NCBI RefSeq assembly: GCF_035222485.1
Contig: NW_026946671.1
Location: forward strand, 434,001 to 498,000
Source of the DNA: Podospora pseudoanserina
Taxonomy: Eukaryota; Ascomycota; Sordariomycetes; Sordariales; Podosporaceae
DNA: 64,000 nt
Direction of reading: 5' to 3'
Part shown: in pieces, positions 12,701 through 24,822 of the stretch
Numbering within the stretch: position 1 is the stretch's first letter
Layout of the letters: each line of letters begins with the position of its first letter
Program-made: the position numbers and the translations under genes
Notes under the pieces: generated by a model
What the model was told of the DNA's origin: nothing
What the model saw: only the letters and a program-made list of their open reading frames with translations
Databases searched by the model: none

Positions 12701-14231
12701 CTCCCACCAAGCCTGGCGAGACTGCGGCCCAGCGGATGGAGCGTGAGCGGGCTGAGCGAGCCGCCAAACTGCGACAGGCCGAGGAGGAAGATGCCCGTCG
12801 CGAGGCTGAGAGACAAGCAAGAATTGCTGAGGAGACTGGGGCCCCCGCGCCAGCCGCCCAAGCTGCTGTTCCAAAGCCAGAGGGCAAGAAGCCACCTCCA
12901 CCCCCTAGCCGAAAGACCCCCAAGGTTGATGACAGGCGGGCCGAGGAGGAGGCCGCAGCGAGGAAGGCGGAGGAGGGACGTCTTGAGCGCGAGCGTGGCG
13001 AGCAGGAGCGTCAGACTCGGGAACTTGAGTAAGTGTTGAACCAGATTGGTTTGTTTACAATTCTTACTAACGCCATTCTAGGGAACGCGCAAAGGATCAG
13101 GAAGACGAGCTGGCCAAGGAGCGTGCCGAGGCCGATGCCCGTCTGAAAGCACTTGAAGAGCAAGTCCGCCAAGGCAAGCTCAAGAAGGAAGAGGAGAAGC
13201 GCAAGAAAAAGGCAGCGATGGCTGAGGCAAAGGAGCAAGAAGCCAAGCTTGCCCAGCGCCGTGCTGAGATTGAAGCCGCCCGCAAGCGGGAAGAAGAGCT
13301 TCGCAAGCAGCTTGAGGCTCTAGATGTCGAGGACAGCTCATCCGACGATGATGAAGGCCCTGAGCAGATTACCCCTCAGGCCTCGACACCTACCTTGGGC
13401 GGCAGCCAAGTGGGCGGTAGCCAGGAGATCGAGCCTGCCCCGCCTACCCCGGTGCCGGCTCCCGTGCAGTCTCCTCCCCAGATTGTCACCTCTAGCCCTG
13501 CCGAGACGGAGAGCCGCAATCCCTATTTCAGAATGAGAGCACAGGCTGCCGAGACAACTCCGGCGCCGCCAGCACCCCCAGCTCCTGTTGCTCCCCCGCC
13601 GCCTCCACAGCCAGATGTTTCGACCAACCCCTTCCACCGCATGACACAGGCGGCCGCGGCCCCTGCTCCATCCGGCCCGGTCTCTAGGAAGCGTCCCGAA
13701 GATGATGGATGGGGATCCGACAAGGAGGACGACGACGAGGATTCGGATGACGACAGACCGGGACAGGGCGCTGCTCACCTCGCCTCGATCTTGTTCGGCA
13801 CCATGGCGCCCCCTCGGCCGCTGTCGGCTACGGGCGACAAGTCTGCCGCTGCGTCTCCTCCGGTGATCTCACCTGTTGCTTCGCCTCCTCCAGCTATCCC
13901 TAGCCCTACTGCTGCGGGAGCCCCCCCGGCACCACCCCCGCCTCCGCCCATGCCCGGGATGGGTGCGCCGCCTCCGCCGCCACCTCCTCCCCCGATGCCC
14001 GGGTCTGGGGCACCGGCTGCTCCTCCTCCGCCTCCACCTCCCGCTCCAGGTGGCGCGCCTCCCCCTCCCCCTCCTCCTCCTCCGCCGCCGGGAGGAGCGC
14101 CTGCGCCTCCTGCTCCTGCGGGTGGTAGGCCGGCGGCGTTCTTGGGGGAGATTCAAGCTGGAAGGGCTCTCAGGAAGACGCAGACCAAGGACAAGAGCGG
14201 GGCTGCTGTTGCGGGACGGGTGCTGGATTAA
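9793..14231 (+). CDS. PAN1: Actin cytoskeleton-regulatory complex protein PAN1
   Basis: Scaffold of endocytic actin patches, linking endocytic adaptors to Arp2/3-dependent actin assembly. Exons 9793-10481, 10542-13028 and 13082-14231 give 1441 aa. Domain order: a Gln/Pro-rich N-terminus with repeated PQPTGFG-like motifs; EH domain 1 near residues 176-280 ([14 protein letters not shown], its codons crossing intron 1); a second run of QTG repeats; EH domain 2 near 427-525 ([22 protein letters not shown]-hand-like); a long charged coiled-coil region from about 619 to 1110; an acidic Ser/Asp stretch; a polyproline region near 1290-1400; and a C-terminal WH2-type actin-binding segment ([15 protein letters not shown]). 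Both introns have GT...AG ends and the second has an ACTAAC-type branch site. Length and architecture match fungal PAN1. The gene is divergent from MET6. Confidence 0.96.
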
Positions 14232-15556
14232 TGATGGGGGTTTCTTACAAGGGCTGTTACACCCGAGGTTTTTTTGCTTGCTGCGGCTGGAAGGAAAATG
14301 GTTTCTGGGGGTATAGGGGGGAGGTTGGGGTTACTGTTGTGGTGAGTACCTAATATCGGGATTTGTGCATGTGTCTGTGGATGGTTGTGCGGCTACCACT
14401 CGGCCGGCATGTTGTGCGAGGGTGGTGGTCCAGCCATCATCTTTTTGTTTCTGAGGGGTGTACAACATGATGGGTGGGGATGGGGGTGAGAGTGGAAAGG
14501 GTGGCGTGTAGTGAAGCTCTGGTATGGTTGGGGGAGGAGGGTAGGAGTATATGCTGGGTCAGTTAGGTAGCTTTTTTCTTAGGTTTTTGAGAATGAAAAC
14601 TGTTTTTCTATATTGGAGTTTTAGCAACCGTCGAGGCCTTTTCAAAACAGGCAGAATTATGTGACAATGGTATGTCAAATTATCGCCACATTTGTGGTTC
14701 CTTAACTTTCATTCCCGAGGGGCTCCGGGGGGGTTGGGTTGGGTTCAAGGGAAAGGGGGGCGATCGGAATTTTGTTGAGATGGATGATGGGTTGCCGAAT
14801 TATGGGGTTACGGGGGGGAAGAATGGAAGCTGGGTAACTACGAATGTTGAAATGGAAAGGGCTGGGGAGTAAGTCAAATTGATGATGGTTCAAGAACGGA
14901 TAAGGGAAGCTAGTTATCTGTATATCGAGCTGGCGGTTGCTTGTTCAGCTGAGGAAAGACATGGTTTGTTTGTGTTCAAGTGGTGTGTATGTTGTTGCTC
15001 AGGGAGGATGAGACCAGGCATGGGGGCTGTTAGTTTCATGCGGACAGGATGCAGTGCTAGAGGTTTGAGTAAGATGGGGTTTGAGGTTGAGACATTAGAT
15101 CTGCTTTGTGCGAGGCTGTTGCTTTTGGGGGTGGTGGTTGACTGGTTGCTTCAACGGCATCCCGGTTTGGATCCCTTTTTTCGTCTCTGAAGGGAGGATG
15201 CCCCCCCATCTCAGTTGAGCCTCGCACCTGCCTGGCGCGAACCCTGAGGGTTTGCCTCACTAACTGGTGGATATTCACCTTATGGTTGCCGGCAGATTCT
15301 GAGCACGATGATATACAGAGACCTTTCTCGGACGTCAAGGCTGCTGGGTGTCTGGTCAGTGATTCTGAAGACCATTGTCCTGTCTCTAGCTTCTTGAGCG
15401 CTTGGGAACTGGTTCCCGCAGTGGGCTCTCGCCTAGTAAATCAGGGGGAACTTGTGATTAATGGGCTGCGGTGCGGTGCGGTCGTGAGGGCTACGCTTCG
15501 TCGGACATGATAGTGAGGCGGGCGGACTGTGGATATCTTCTTCGTTGAGGCATACG

Positions 15557-16265
15557 AACTGGCAAATGGAAGAGGTTCTCGGTTTACCCGTGCCGCTTTT
15601 TTCGCCGTTTTGCGTGCTTGCCTGCCAGAGATAGATGGGCTTCATCTTCATCGGGTGGGACTTCATTGATGGCGGTTGCGGAAGTCCATTTTGGTGGATA
15701 GTTCTCCTCGTCATCAGGCGAGTGGGCAAGTCCTTCGGCAACGAGTCTGTCCTCCTTTCTCCTCAGAGGGCATTCTTGCTGGCTCAAGGTCGGAAAGAGG
15801 TATCCGTAGTTACCTTGGGCTCTCTCTCCTTCATAAACCTAGATCATGGGGCTCATCAACGGTGGATCTCTGTTCCATGAGTTGGCAAACCTTGAGCAAA
15901 TCACTTTCTCTCTTGCTCAGAAGATACTCCGCGATATCTCTGTCTAGACCTTTTGCTCTTCTCGTTTACCTCTCCAATCCCCAATGGATGGGAAACCCAC
16001 GGTTGTTGATTACAGTAGACTATTATGGTGGATATCTCGACACTCTCCCATATTATAAGGCTTATTACTCGGTGGGACCTCCTCCCCTCCCTTTATGTGA
16101 GCTGGCAAGCTCCTGACAAATTACCTTTTCTTTCCCAAGAGACGTTTCCTGTCACTTGCATTTCTTGCGTGCTTCCTTCGTTAGGTCTCTTTGCCCCCAT
16201 CTCACATGGACCTCCTTCCTCCCCCCTTCAGTGTGTGTGAGCTGGCAACCTCCCAGCAAGTCAAC
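15557..16265. repeat. Degenerate interspersed repeat block
   Basis: Five imperfect copies of a core resembling GAGCTGGCAA followed by CTCC or CTT occur near 15557, 15720, 15880, 16100 and 16240, spaced about 163, 160, 220 and 140 nt. The two last copies match best and also share a preceding GGACCTCC-like stretch. The copies are diverged and no protein is evident in either direction. It may be an old tandem duplication. Boundaries are approximate. Confidence 0.4.
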
Positions 16266-16718
16266 CCCCTTTTTTTTCGTGTTTTTTTTTCGGTCAAACT
16301 CCCCCCTTTGATAGGTTAAATTGAGATAAATGTGGATATCGGGTCGTTGATTCGTAGGGCGTTGTCCTATCATGTCCTGAAGCCGTTGATTTGCAGCAAC
16401 AAAGTTAAGGTAGGTCATGCACAAGCGAGAGAGAGAGAGTTGTGTCTTGTAAGGCAGACAGCCGTTTGGTGTAAAGATATCAAAAAAATCCAGGAGGTTG
16501 GGAAGGGAGAGAGTGTTGGGCAAAGGGGTGTGTGGGTGTGTGCGGTGGCGGCGGCTCAAGAAGTTAGGTGCCAATTGCGTTACTTCGTTTCTTTGCTTGT
16601 GTGCTGATTGTCTTTGCATACACATGGGCTTTCTTACATGAAAGTTGAGCTTGAGGGGGAGTGGTTTATTGGTTGGATGGGTGAGCGAGCGGGAAGGATT
16701 TTCTTGCCCTGTCGAGGA

Positions 16719-16732
16719 ATGATGATGATGAC

Positions 16733-16783
<51 letters not shown>
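16719..16783 (+). repeat. (GAT)n trinucleotide microsatellite
   Basis: About 21 GAT/ATG units with a single interruption (GACGAT). On the minus strand it reads as CAT and would give poly-His in a frame without a start codon, so I treat it as a non-coding microsatellite. Confidence 0.9.
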
Positions 16784-18477
16784 AAAGAGGGGATAACAAA
16801 CTTCAATCCCTAGATCTTGAGATCAGATACACACAAAGAATATGGGGTGATGGAAGATGCAAGCGAAAATGGGCCGAGATGGAAATGGATCCCTTGACCT
16901 GCAAGAGGTGTATAGCTGCAGATGGGGAATATGCAGATGTAGTGGATGTCTGTCTGTCTGTTCGTTCTACTCTACATTGGACAGATACCTTACCTTAACC
17001 GCCCGCCGGCTCGTCTGGGGGACAGGCAGCAAAACGTCAAAGTGTGAAACACGCCTATGCAGTCGGTTTGGGTGGAGGGAGATATCCTTCGGACTTTCTA
17101 CTACAGTGATAGCTATCAAGCAGTATTTTGTTTGCCGGCTTGTACATGTCACCTGGATGTCAACGAGGTTCGAGAGCCATGCGAGCACACAGACTCGAGG
17201 GAGCAACGATGGGCCCAGGGATGATTGAATCGTCAAGGGAAAAATCCAACGGTCGGTCGCAGAAGAGGCAAAGGAAGAGACGCTGATGTGTTGGCTCGAT
17301 CCAAGGTGTGGTTCAGGGTGTGATCGGGACACGGATGGAAATTCCTTCGGGGATATAAATGGATATTTTCCTTATAGGGTTTTGCAGGCACGGGGATCAC
17401 ACGGTTCGCTTCTTCTGCTTCTTCAGGTTCCCATCCTTGTCTTGCTCCGGCTCTTGAACCCGTAGAGCAGATATGGTAACGCGTGGTGGGGAATGGTGGA
17501 GGAGGGGTTCAGCTGGTGTGGACTGGACGTCGAAATAAAATAAATAAATTCCTGTGAATTGGCCGTGAATGTGTGAAGCGGTGGTGTGAGCTGGGCTTTG
17601 CCAGGATCTTAATTACCGCCAGTATAGTCCGGGTCAGTGCCCTGTTTGAAGTTGAGTCACGCCTTGGGAAGCCATCACTATTAGTGCCAGCTACCCAGTT
17701 TTGAGAAGGATACACTATCTCTGGCACCCTCGGCTCGGTACATACATTCCACAAGAGATCTAGTAAATATCTGATAGTCCCGAAAATTTGCTGGGCCGGA
17801 TCGCGAGAGGAGGAGATGGTTCACGATCTGGTGGATCGGTAAAATGATCAAAAAGAGGAGCCTCGGGCAGCCGGCCCCATCGTATGTGCATCATGTTTGC
17901 TAACGCTGGACTTGCCGATGCGATGCCGATATCTGGTGGATCCAGATGACACTTCCTTGACTGTATGTATCGAAACGAGCTACGAACTTGGTCGATATGG
18001 AGGCATGAGCTGGCCAATGATGTCATTTGCTACCATTCAACGTCCACCATTCGAGACGAGTACGCACTGATTCAAATGCCGGCGTCGAGATGGCGTGAAG
18101 CTGGTGCGGTCCGCAGAGTTGGGACCACGGAGAAAGATGGTGAGCAGATGGTGCCAGAGACGGCGAGAGGGTGCCGTTGAACGTTGGAGGGGAAGGTCGA
18201 GACGACGACCTGGTGTATGAAGTCGCTGCTGTCCTGGCCTGTCGTTGGTACGCCAGGGCAGTTGGGTTGAGGTTGATAGATCTGGCCCTCGACCTCGTTC
18301 CAAGTCGGAAGCACTGCGACTCGAGATCCGACCGAGGGCTGCGATTGGTTGAGGGGCAAGATATGCGCGGCCGAAACGCGTAGGTTCGCGTCCAGTCGTT
18401 TGCACTTTGATAAACAAAAGCGCGACGGCGCCGTCTCCCGTTGGACGGTTGGGACGGTTAGAGAATAACTGCCAAAC

Positions 18478-19695
18478 GTGCTCGACCTCTCTCAATCAAC
18501 TGGCTTCAACTGCCTCTCGACTGGCTCGCCGGCCCATCCACCTTGCACGGCAGGCAGACTGAAGCAGAGGCAGAGGAAAGCTGCGTCTGCCGTGCACGTT
18601 GTCCATCTGCTCGGCCCAGTTCACTCAAGCACCGGGCGGCCAGGCCAGTCCCCAGTCCAGTCCCCTCCCCGCGCCCTAGGGATCGTGCATCCCTCTGCAC
18701 AGCCCACTTTTTGCCCGTTCTAGTGAATCCACGAGAGGAATTTACGGGAGGGGTTTCTCCCTGCTCCTGTACTGTACTGTGCTCAGATATCTTTCCCATT
18801 CTTCATCCCGAAAAGAAAAGAAGCGACGAAGAACACAGACAGGATACCTTACTCTACATGGTAATAACTGTATACCTATTCCTGACGACATCGCCGAGAG
18901 CAGCATCTGGACCTGGGACCAGCTCAAGGCTTGAACCACCACTTACATAGACGACGACTTTCCTGCTCTGCCGCACCCCTGCACCCGAAGACGACTAGCC
19001 CCCCTCCCTGTCCGAGGTCAGCCCGCGTCTTCCCACTCGTCCACTCCGTTGGCCTGTTCTCCGCTCCCTGCCTGCTCGCTGCCCCACCCCACGGCCTTCT
19101 TGGATTCTTGGAACAAAGTGTGGTGAGCTGGCAGACGGGCTCTCTTTCTCACGCCCCCCCTCCCCAGCCAGACAGAGAGCACATCCTTCTAGTACCCTAC
19201 ACTACCCTACTACCCGCCCGCGTTAAGCACCACCAACCTTACCTCCCTCGACTCCTCTCTTCCCTCCCACTTCCCCTCCCTCGACTCAACCTGACATCCG
19301 TATCGTGAAGAAGCAACGATAACCCCGCGACACCAAGATCGGTAACAATCATCGGTCTTCAGTCCTCTCACTGTGCTGTGTCGCTCACTGTCGCCAAGCG
19401 CCCACCCTCATCCATTACACGAGAAGGACGACGACCATCCCTTGCCTCACCGCCCCCCACAATTCCATCAAACCAGATCCGCACCACAGGTGGAGGTAAG
19501 AAAAGAGCTTTAACAGTCTTTGATCCTTTCCCTCACTGTCGTCACACCATCTTCTTATCCGGTCGCTGTCGACGACCGACTCCTTGCCCGGTCGAGCGCG
19601 TCCCGTCTCATCTCATCGACACATCAGCGACTGACCAACACCTCAAGGGCACCATCGATATAACCACATCGCTCCACTCCACAGCTCGGCCTGAC
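18478..19695. other. Upstream leader/promoter region of the forkhead gene
   Basis: C-rich sequence with many CCCTCCC and CACTC runs, typical of fungal promoters and leaders. The forkhead reading frame stays open upstream to 19378 but only from a GTG, so this part is taken as leader. Possible leader splice sites exist (a GTAAGA at 19496) but cannot be confirmed from sequence. Confidence 0.4.
18858..18950 (+). promoter_or_regulatory. Possible upstream ORF of the forkhead gene
   Basis: An ATG-initiated 30-codon frame (MVITVYLFLT...) ending with TAG, about 750 nt before the forkhead ATG. It would only matter if the transcript starts upstream of it, which the sequence cannot show. Speculative. 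Confidence 0.2.
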
Positions 19696-21945
19696 ATGGC
19701 CAAGCCGCCGCGTTTTCAGGCCTCTCAAGCCGGCTTCCCCATCTACGAGGACTTCAACTTCGACCAGACAGCTCCCATCATCAGCAACGCGCCCATGCCT
19801 CCAGCACCGAAGCCGGCCCGACAGCCTCTCCAGAGCGCCGATGCCAATGTCGTACTGAACCCGCCCACATCTAGCTTTGTCAAGCAATCACCACTGAAGC
19901 CGAGTGCTCCGCCATCCAATATGCCGCTCACCCCGATGAAGTCGTCTCGAAGCAGCAAGCTCAGCATGGTTCAGATGATGCCGCCAAGCAACTTTCAACA
20001 GCAAGGGACCGACTCGCCCGAGAAGAGACAACCTGTAATGTCGAGGTTCAAGACGGTCGCCCAAAAACCTCAGCAGTCCGACTTCAACATTCAGCAGTTC
20101 ATGGGCAAGGAAAACTCACATCCCATGATTTTCCCCGCGCCACCACAGCCACAACAGTTCAACCTACCTCTGGAGCATTATTACCAAAAACCGTCAGGAA
20201 AGCGATTGTTGGAGGCTGCACCGATCAAGGAACTGAGGCCCGCCAAGAAGCAAAGGCTGGACGACGCGCTGCCACCGCACGACTCATTCCCGCAGATTAT
20301 CGACGATGGATCAAAGCCAGGACACAGCTATGCGACTTTGATTGGGATGGCCATTCTCCGCTCACCACAGCGACGATTGACACTGGCTCAGATCTACAAG
20401 TGGATTTCTGACACATATTCCTTCTACAATGCCAACGATGCGGGGTGGCAGAACAGCATCCGTCATAACCTGTCTCTCAACAAGCACTTCATCAAGCAGG
20501 AACGACCCAAGGATGATCCGGGCAAGGGCAACTATTGGGCAATTGAACCGGGCGCAGAACATTTGTTCATGAAGGAAAAGTCCTCGAGGAAAGCGGCCGC
20601 CCCATCAGCTGAGAATATGCCGGTCATGTCGACGCGTCTCGAGCCCTCTCAACCACAAATGCCTCAATTTCACGAACCGATTTTGCCGCCTCAGCTTCCC
20701 ATCGCACCCAACTCTCTGCCGCAATTACCGCCAATGCCATCATCTCAACAGCTAGCTCCTGCAAGTCACTTGCCGGAGCTCTCATCCGACGCCACCATTC
20801 CAGCTTCCGATCTGGCCACCGTCGATGACGGGCATGACAGGCTTGGGGAGAATGACCTTCACGACAACAACCTGTACTCTCCTCTGCCTGCGGCCATGCA
20901 CTCCTCGCCTCCCGTTCCCAAACGTGTGGAATCGAGACGCAGTGACACCCCCCCACCTCAGAGGCGGGGACATGGTTCGTCGGTCAGCAAGTCGCGTACT
21001 CGGCGTTCGTTCATGGATGATAGCGGGTACATTTCCTCCCTCGAGTCGTCAGCAATGCGTCCTGGGCGGGACCACTCCAAGCTACTCACCTCTGAGGCTG
21101 ATCGTCCGCGTCTTCGTAGAGGCCTGGCCGAGGAAGAGATTGTCCGTCTCCGCGCCTCATCTTACGACAGCCCCTCAAAGGGTCGCTCTCAGGGCTACGT
21201 TCCGCCTTCCTCGTCACCTCTGCGGCAGCCAGTTCATAGCAACGCTGGGCAGATGCTTCCGCCGTTGACCCCTGCCATGAAGCTCAAGGCGCCCCCCAAG
21301 CCACCAGCGTCAGTCTCGCCTAGCACCAACTTGCGCCTTCACCGAGAAAGCATCCAGTCCATGGTGGACGGGGACTCGCCCTACAAGCGCGTCGCGGCTA
21401 TGTGTCCCGAAGTGCAGCTCACCCCCGGCTATCTCATGGATGATTTGTTCGCCAACTTCGAGCATACCAAGGATGACGAATTTCCAGAGTTCGACATCTT
21501 CAACGAGACGTACACTTCGCTCTATGCTCTGTCTCCTGCCGGAATCGCGCCCACCGGCTCGCCTGTGAAGCGCTCTGTGAGGAAGCAGAGACTGGAACGT
21601 TCGCATTCCACGGGCGCGTTGAGCGACCTGGCCGCTCCCTTGTCCAACAATTCTGCGAGCTCGGCGTCTTTCCTCAAGGTTCCTGCTCAGCCGAACAATC
21701 TGATGCTGGAGACACCGAGCAAGGTCTTTGATGGCCTTCTTTCATCGCCAAGCAAGCTTTTCCACGACCTGCAATCGCCATCCAAAATGCCAGCGGCGCT
21801 CAACGGTGAGAATCTGGCCCCCTGGCTCTCCATGGATGACCTCTACGCGCCTGATGTTCTCGGAGAGGAGAGTAACGATTTCCAACCGATTGACATGCTC
21901 GCTGGGTTCGAGAAGATTGGCTCAAGCAGCTCGCAAGCATCGCGC

Positions 21946-21993
<48 letters not shown>

Positions 21994-22053
21994 AACAACA
22001 ATCGGCCCTCTCAAAAATCGAGCCTCACCCGCTCGTACACTACCAAGTTTTGA
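19696..22053 (+). CDS. Forkhead (FOX) transcription factor
   Basis: Predicted 785-aa nuclear DNA-binding protein, single exon. The start is the first ATG of the frame (MAKPPRFQASQAG); the frame extends 5' only through non-ATG codons. The winged-helix forkhead domain lies near residues 207-290: KPGHSYATLIGMAILRSP, then QIYKWISDTYSFY, then the recognition helix WQNSIRHNLSLNKHFIK, and GNYWAIEPGAEHLF. Basic stretches before it (KELRPAKKQRLD) may be nuclear localisation signals. I see no FHA domain, which argues against an FKH1/FKH2-type protein and is more like a Sep1-type forkhead factor; that orthology is not secure. The remainder is Pro/Ser-rich with many SP/TP sites, possible CDK targets. The C-terminus carries 19 consecutive Asn codons, nearly all AAC. 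Confidence 0.9.
21946..22002 (+). repeat. (AAC)n coding microsatellite, poly-Asn
   Basis: 19 Asn codons (AAC, with two AAT near the end) just before the C-terminus of the forkhead protein. The near-purity of the codon suggests recent slippage rather than selection for the amino acid. Confidence 0.95.
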
Positions 22054-24771
22054 GGGGTCCATGAATCCATGAGTTTATAGGGCCCGTGGTTTGTGTTCCC
22101 TTGCCATTCTCGCATATCACTTTGCAAGACTGGGAAGGAAAGCACAAGATGACGACAGTTACGACTGATGACGGATTACACTCACATATGTGGCGCCTGA
22201 CGGGGGGGCTCGCACACACACACAATACAAGTATTGGTTTGCATTATATGGGGTTAAAAAGGGACTGGCGCGCTTCCAGCCTCACGGCTGCTTCTTCCAG
22301 ATGTGGATGATCTTTTGGGGCGGCTTGGGGGGGTGGGGGGGAATACTTTACTTGTTGTGGGATTATCTTGTCGTAATCACGAATACTTAATGAAGGGATG
22401 GGTTCTTTGTTTTTCAATAGGGGGGTTGGGTAAACCGGAGTATATAGGGGGGTACCACACACACAACATACACAACAACAGCAAGGGAAGGGTCAAACGG
22501 GACAACAACAGCATATTCTGGACTTGGGAAGCGTGTTTAGCTTTGGGAGCGAGCTTTGTTTTTGTGGCTTTTTTCTCTTCTCATCCTGGCTTTTTTGCTG
22601 TTCTGCGGGAGGATTTTTTTTTTCAGTGAGGTTCTGATATCTCTTCTGGATTTTCGGTTCTTTCTTTTCACCGGCGGCCTGGATTGCGTTGTGTTTTTTT
22701 TTTCGGGATATATGGATTGGGACTGGGTTGGTTGGGGCGGGGATTGTATTTGGAGATCCATTATAACATGGGTGGATTGGGCTTCTGCGAGTGGTCGTGG
22801 TTGGATCTGGGAGCTCATTTCTGTGTTGGGTTATATCGATCTGTTTAGGGGGATATCTTTGTTTGGATTTCCTTTACAGGATCTGTGGGAATACCTGGGC
22901 TGGGAATTTTATTTTCTGTTGAGAATCATCAATCTGATTTTGCGCTTTGCGGATTTGTTGTTCTCTTCTGTGGACATTATTGACTTTTGGCTTTGACATA
23001 TGTACAGGTGAATGTGTATAAAATGATGTGATCTGTGGGTGGGGGTTCACGTGTGTGAAAAGAATTAAGGCTTGACTTTGACTCTGCCTTGTTGAAGATG
23101 CTTTTGGAACGTGATGTTTGTATCAGGACCAAACTGAGACTATTTCCCAGACTAAGAACCAGGTTCAATAGGTCTTCACTCCAAACCTGAAAAATTACAC
23201 TTGAACAGCTCTAACGCAAGAACGACCATCCTATCTACATCTCAAAAACATATCCCCGTGTGAGAGCAAGCACCAGAAATGTCCTAGCATAGACCTCCCG
23301 CTTTGATACAAAAAGAGGCAAAGAAGGCCCAGAGTCCATTTCACACCTCAAAACCCAAGCAATCTACCCCGAGGGGCAAACGCCAGGGAAATAGCCACTG
23401 CATCTCTGATCTTGTCTTTTCTTCTTTCATCCCCAAACAGGCCTAAGCTCTTCTTTTCATAGTATCAAACCCTCCCCAAACTCAGTCCCTCCCTCCTGTA
23501 TATTTCTAGACCAAACAACAAGCAACCTCAACAACTTCCACTCAAAAAGGAGAACAAAACAATCGGCATCCATCAATCCCTAGAAAATACCAAATCCAGT
23601 TCTCTAACCACGTATTGTGCGTACCATAGCCATCTCACTTACTGGTTCATTGGTTTACATTTGGTTTATCTGTGTATATAGCAAAAGCAAAGTCTCGCAA
23701 AGAGAAACAATCTCCCCTCCCCTCAAAATCCACCACCCCCCAATCCCCCCAACTCCACTCCATCATTAACCCACTCATAAAGCAACACCGCCCTCTCAAA
23801 TCAGTCTATATCCTACAAACAACACCATCCTCTTCAAACAGTCTATATCTTACAAAACACTTCCTCATCCCCCCTCCCATTATCTGTACACAACAACAGC
23901 CTATCTTATCAACACACTCACTGTCAACACACACTCCCTCCCTCTCTTTCTACCTCTCTCTCAAACGCGGCAGAATCATATATATGTATAAGGGACAACC
24001 AGGGAAAAACACCACAACAAAAACTGTGTTGTACAACCTACCGCAAAAGGGCAACGTTGACATAAACGAGTGTGTGGTTGGTCGCCAAGAGCAGAGCAAG
24101 CAAGGAATGTAAAGTTGTTGCAGTGGTGCTGGGGAAAATTCATTCTTGGCTGTACAAAAGCAAGGTAGGGTAGGGTGGGTAGGTGGGAATGGTGTGTGAT
24201 GATGGCTATCATCGTGCGGTTTACAAGAAAGAAAGAAAGAGGAAGAGGCGCAATCAATGGCAAAGGGCACAAGGAAAAATAAAACAACCAATGGGTAATT
24301 AAGAAGGGCAAGCCAGTTAGAGGTAGTAGCAGATGTGATGATAAGTCAAAGTCGGTGGGAATACAAGGTAGATAGGTATTGTAGATAAGGTAAAGGGGTA
24401 ATATGTGCCCAGCGAAAAAAACAAAACAAAAAGATACCGCGTGGTATAAGGTAAGGATAAGTAGGTAGGTAGGTAAAAATGTGTAGCAGGTAAACCACCA
24501 CCACCACCAACCCAGCATCCATAGAACACCATACCACCCGCCCCAACCAACCATCAAAACCACCCATCCCCTTTCCTCCTCCTCCAAATCTTCCACCCCA
24601 AAAATAAAACCCCTTGTTGTTACCCCTTAGATCCCATCCCCCATCCCATTCCAATATTTTATGTATTGCCGTTCGCCCAAGTAACCCATAGCTCCTCCTT
24701 CGCTATAACTCCCTTTTCGCCTCAACAACCAAAAAGTACAATTCGCGCCATTATTTATTGTGTTGATGTGG

Positions 24772-24822
<51 letters not shown>

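Larger units (their letters stand above)
14232..18477. other. Long non-coding interval downstream of PAN1
   Basis: Over 4 kb without a convincing gene. The first 1 kb is G/T-rich on the plus strand, as a PAN1 3' UTR might be. It is followed by a degenerate repeat block (15.5-16.3 kb), a GAT/ATG microsatellite at 16.72 kb, and mixed sequence. Open frames up to about 215 codons exist on the minus strand, but the longest lacks an ATG and owes a poly-His run to the microsatellite. No homology-like motif was recognised. Confidence 0.45.

Noticed and set aside
16152-16799. 215-codon minus frame with poly-His
   Set aside because: No ATG start; the His run is the GAT/ATG microsatellite read in one frame.
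22556-22996. Hydrophobic 146-codon frame resembling a membrane protein
   Set aside because: Composition follows from the T/G-rich 3' space; no family pattern and an odd Trp/Phe content.
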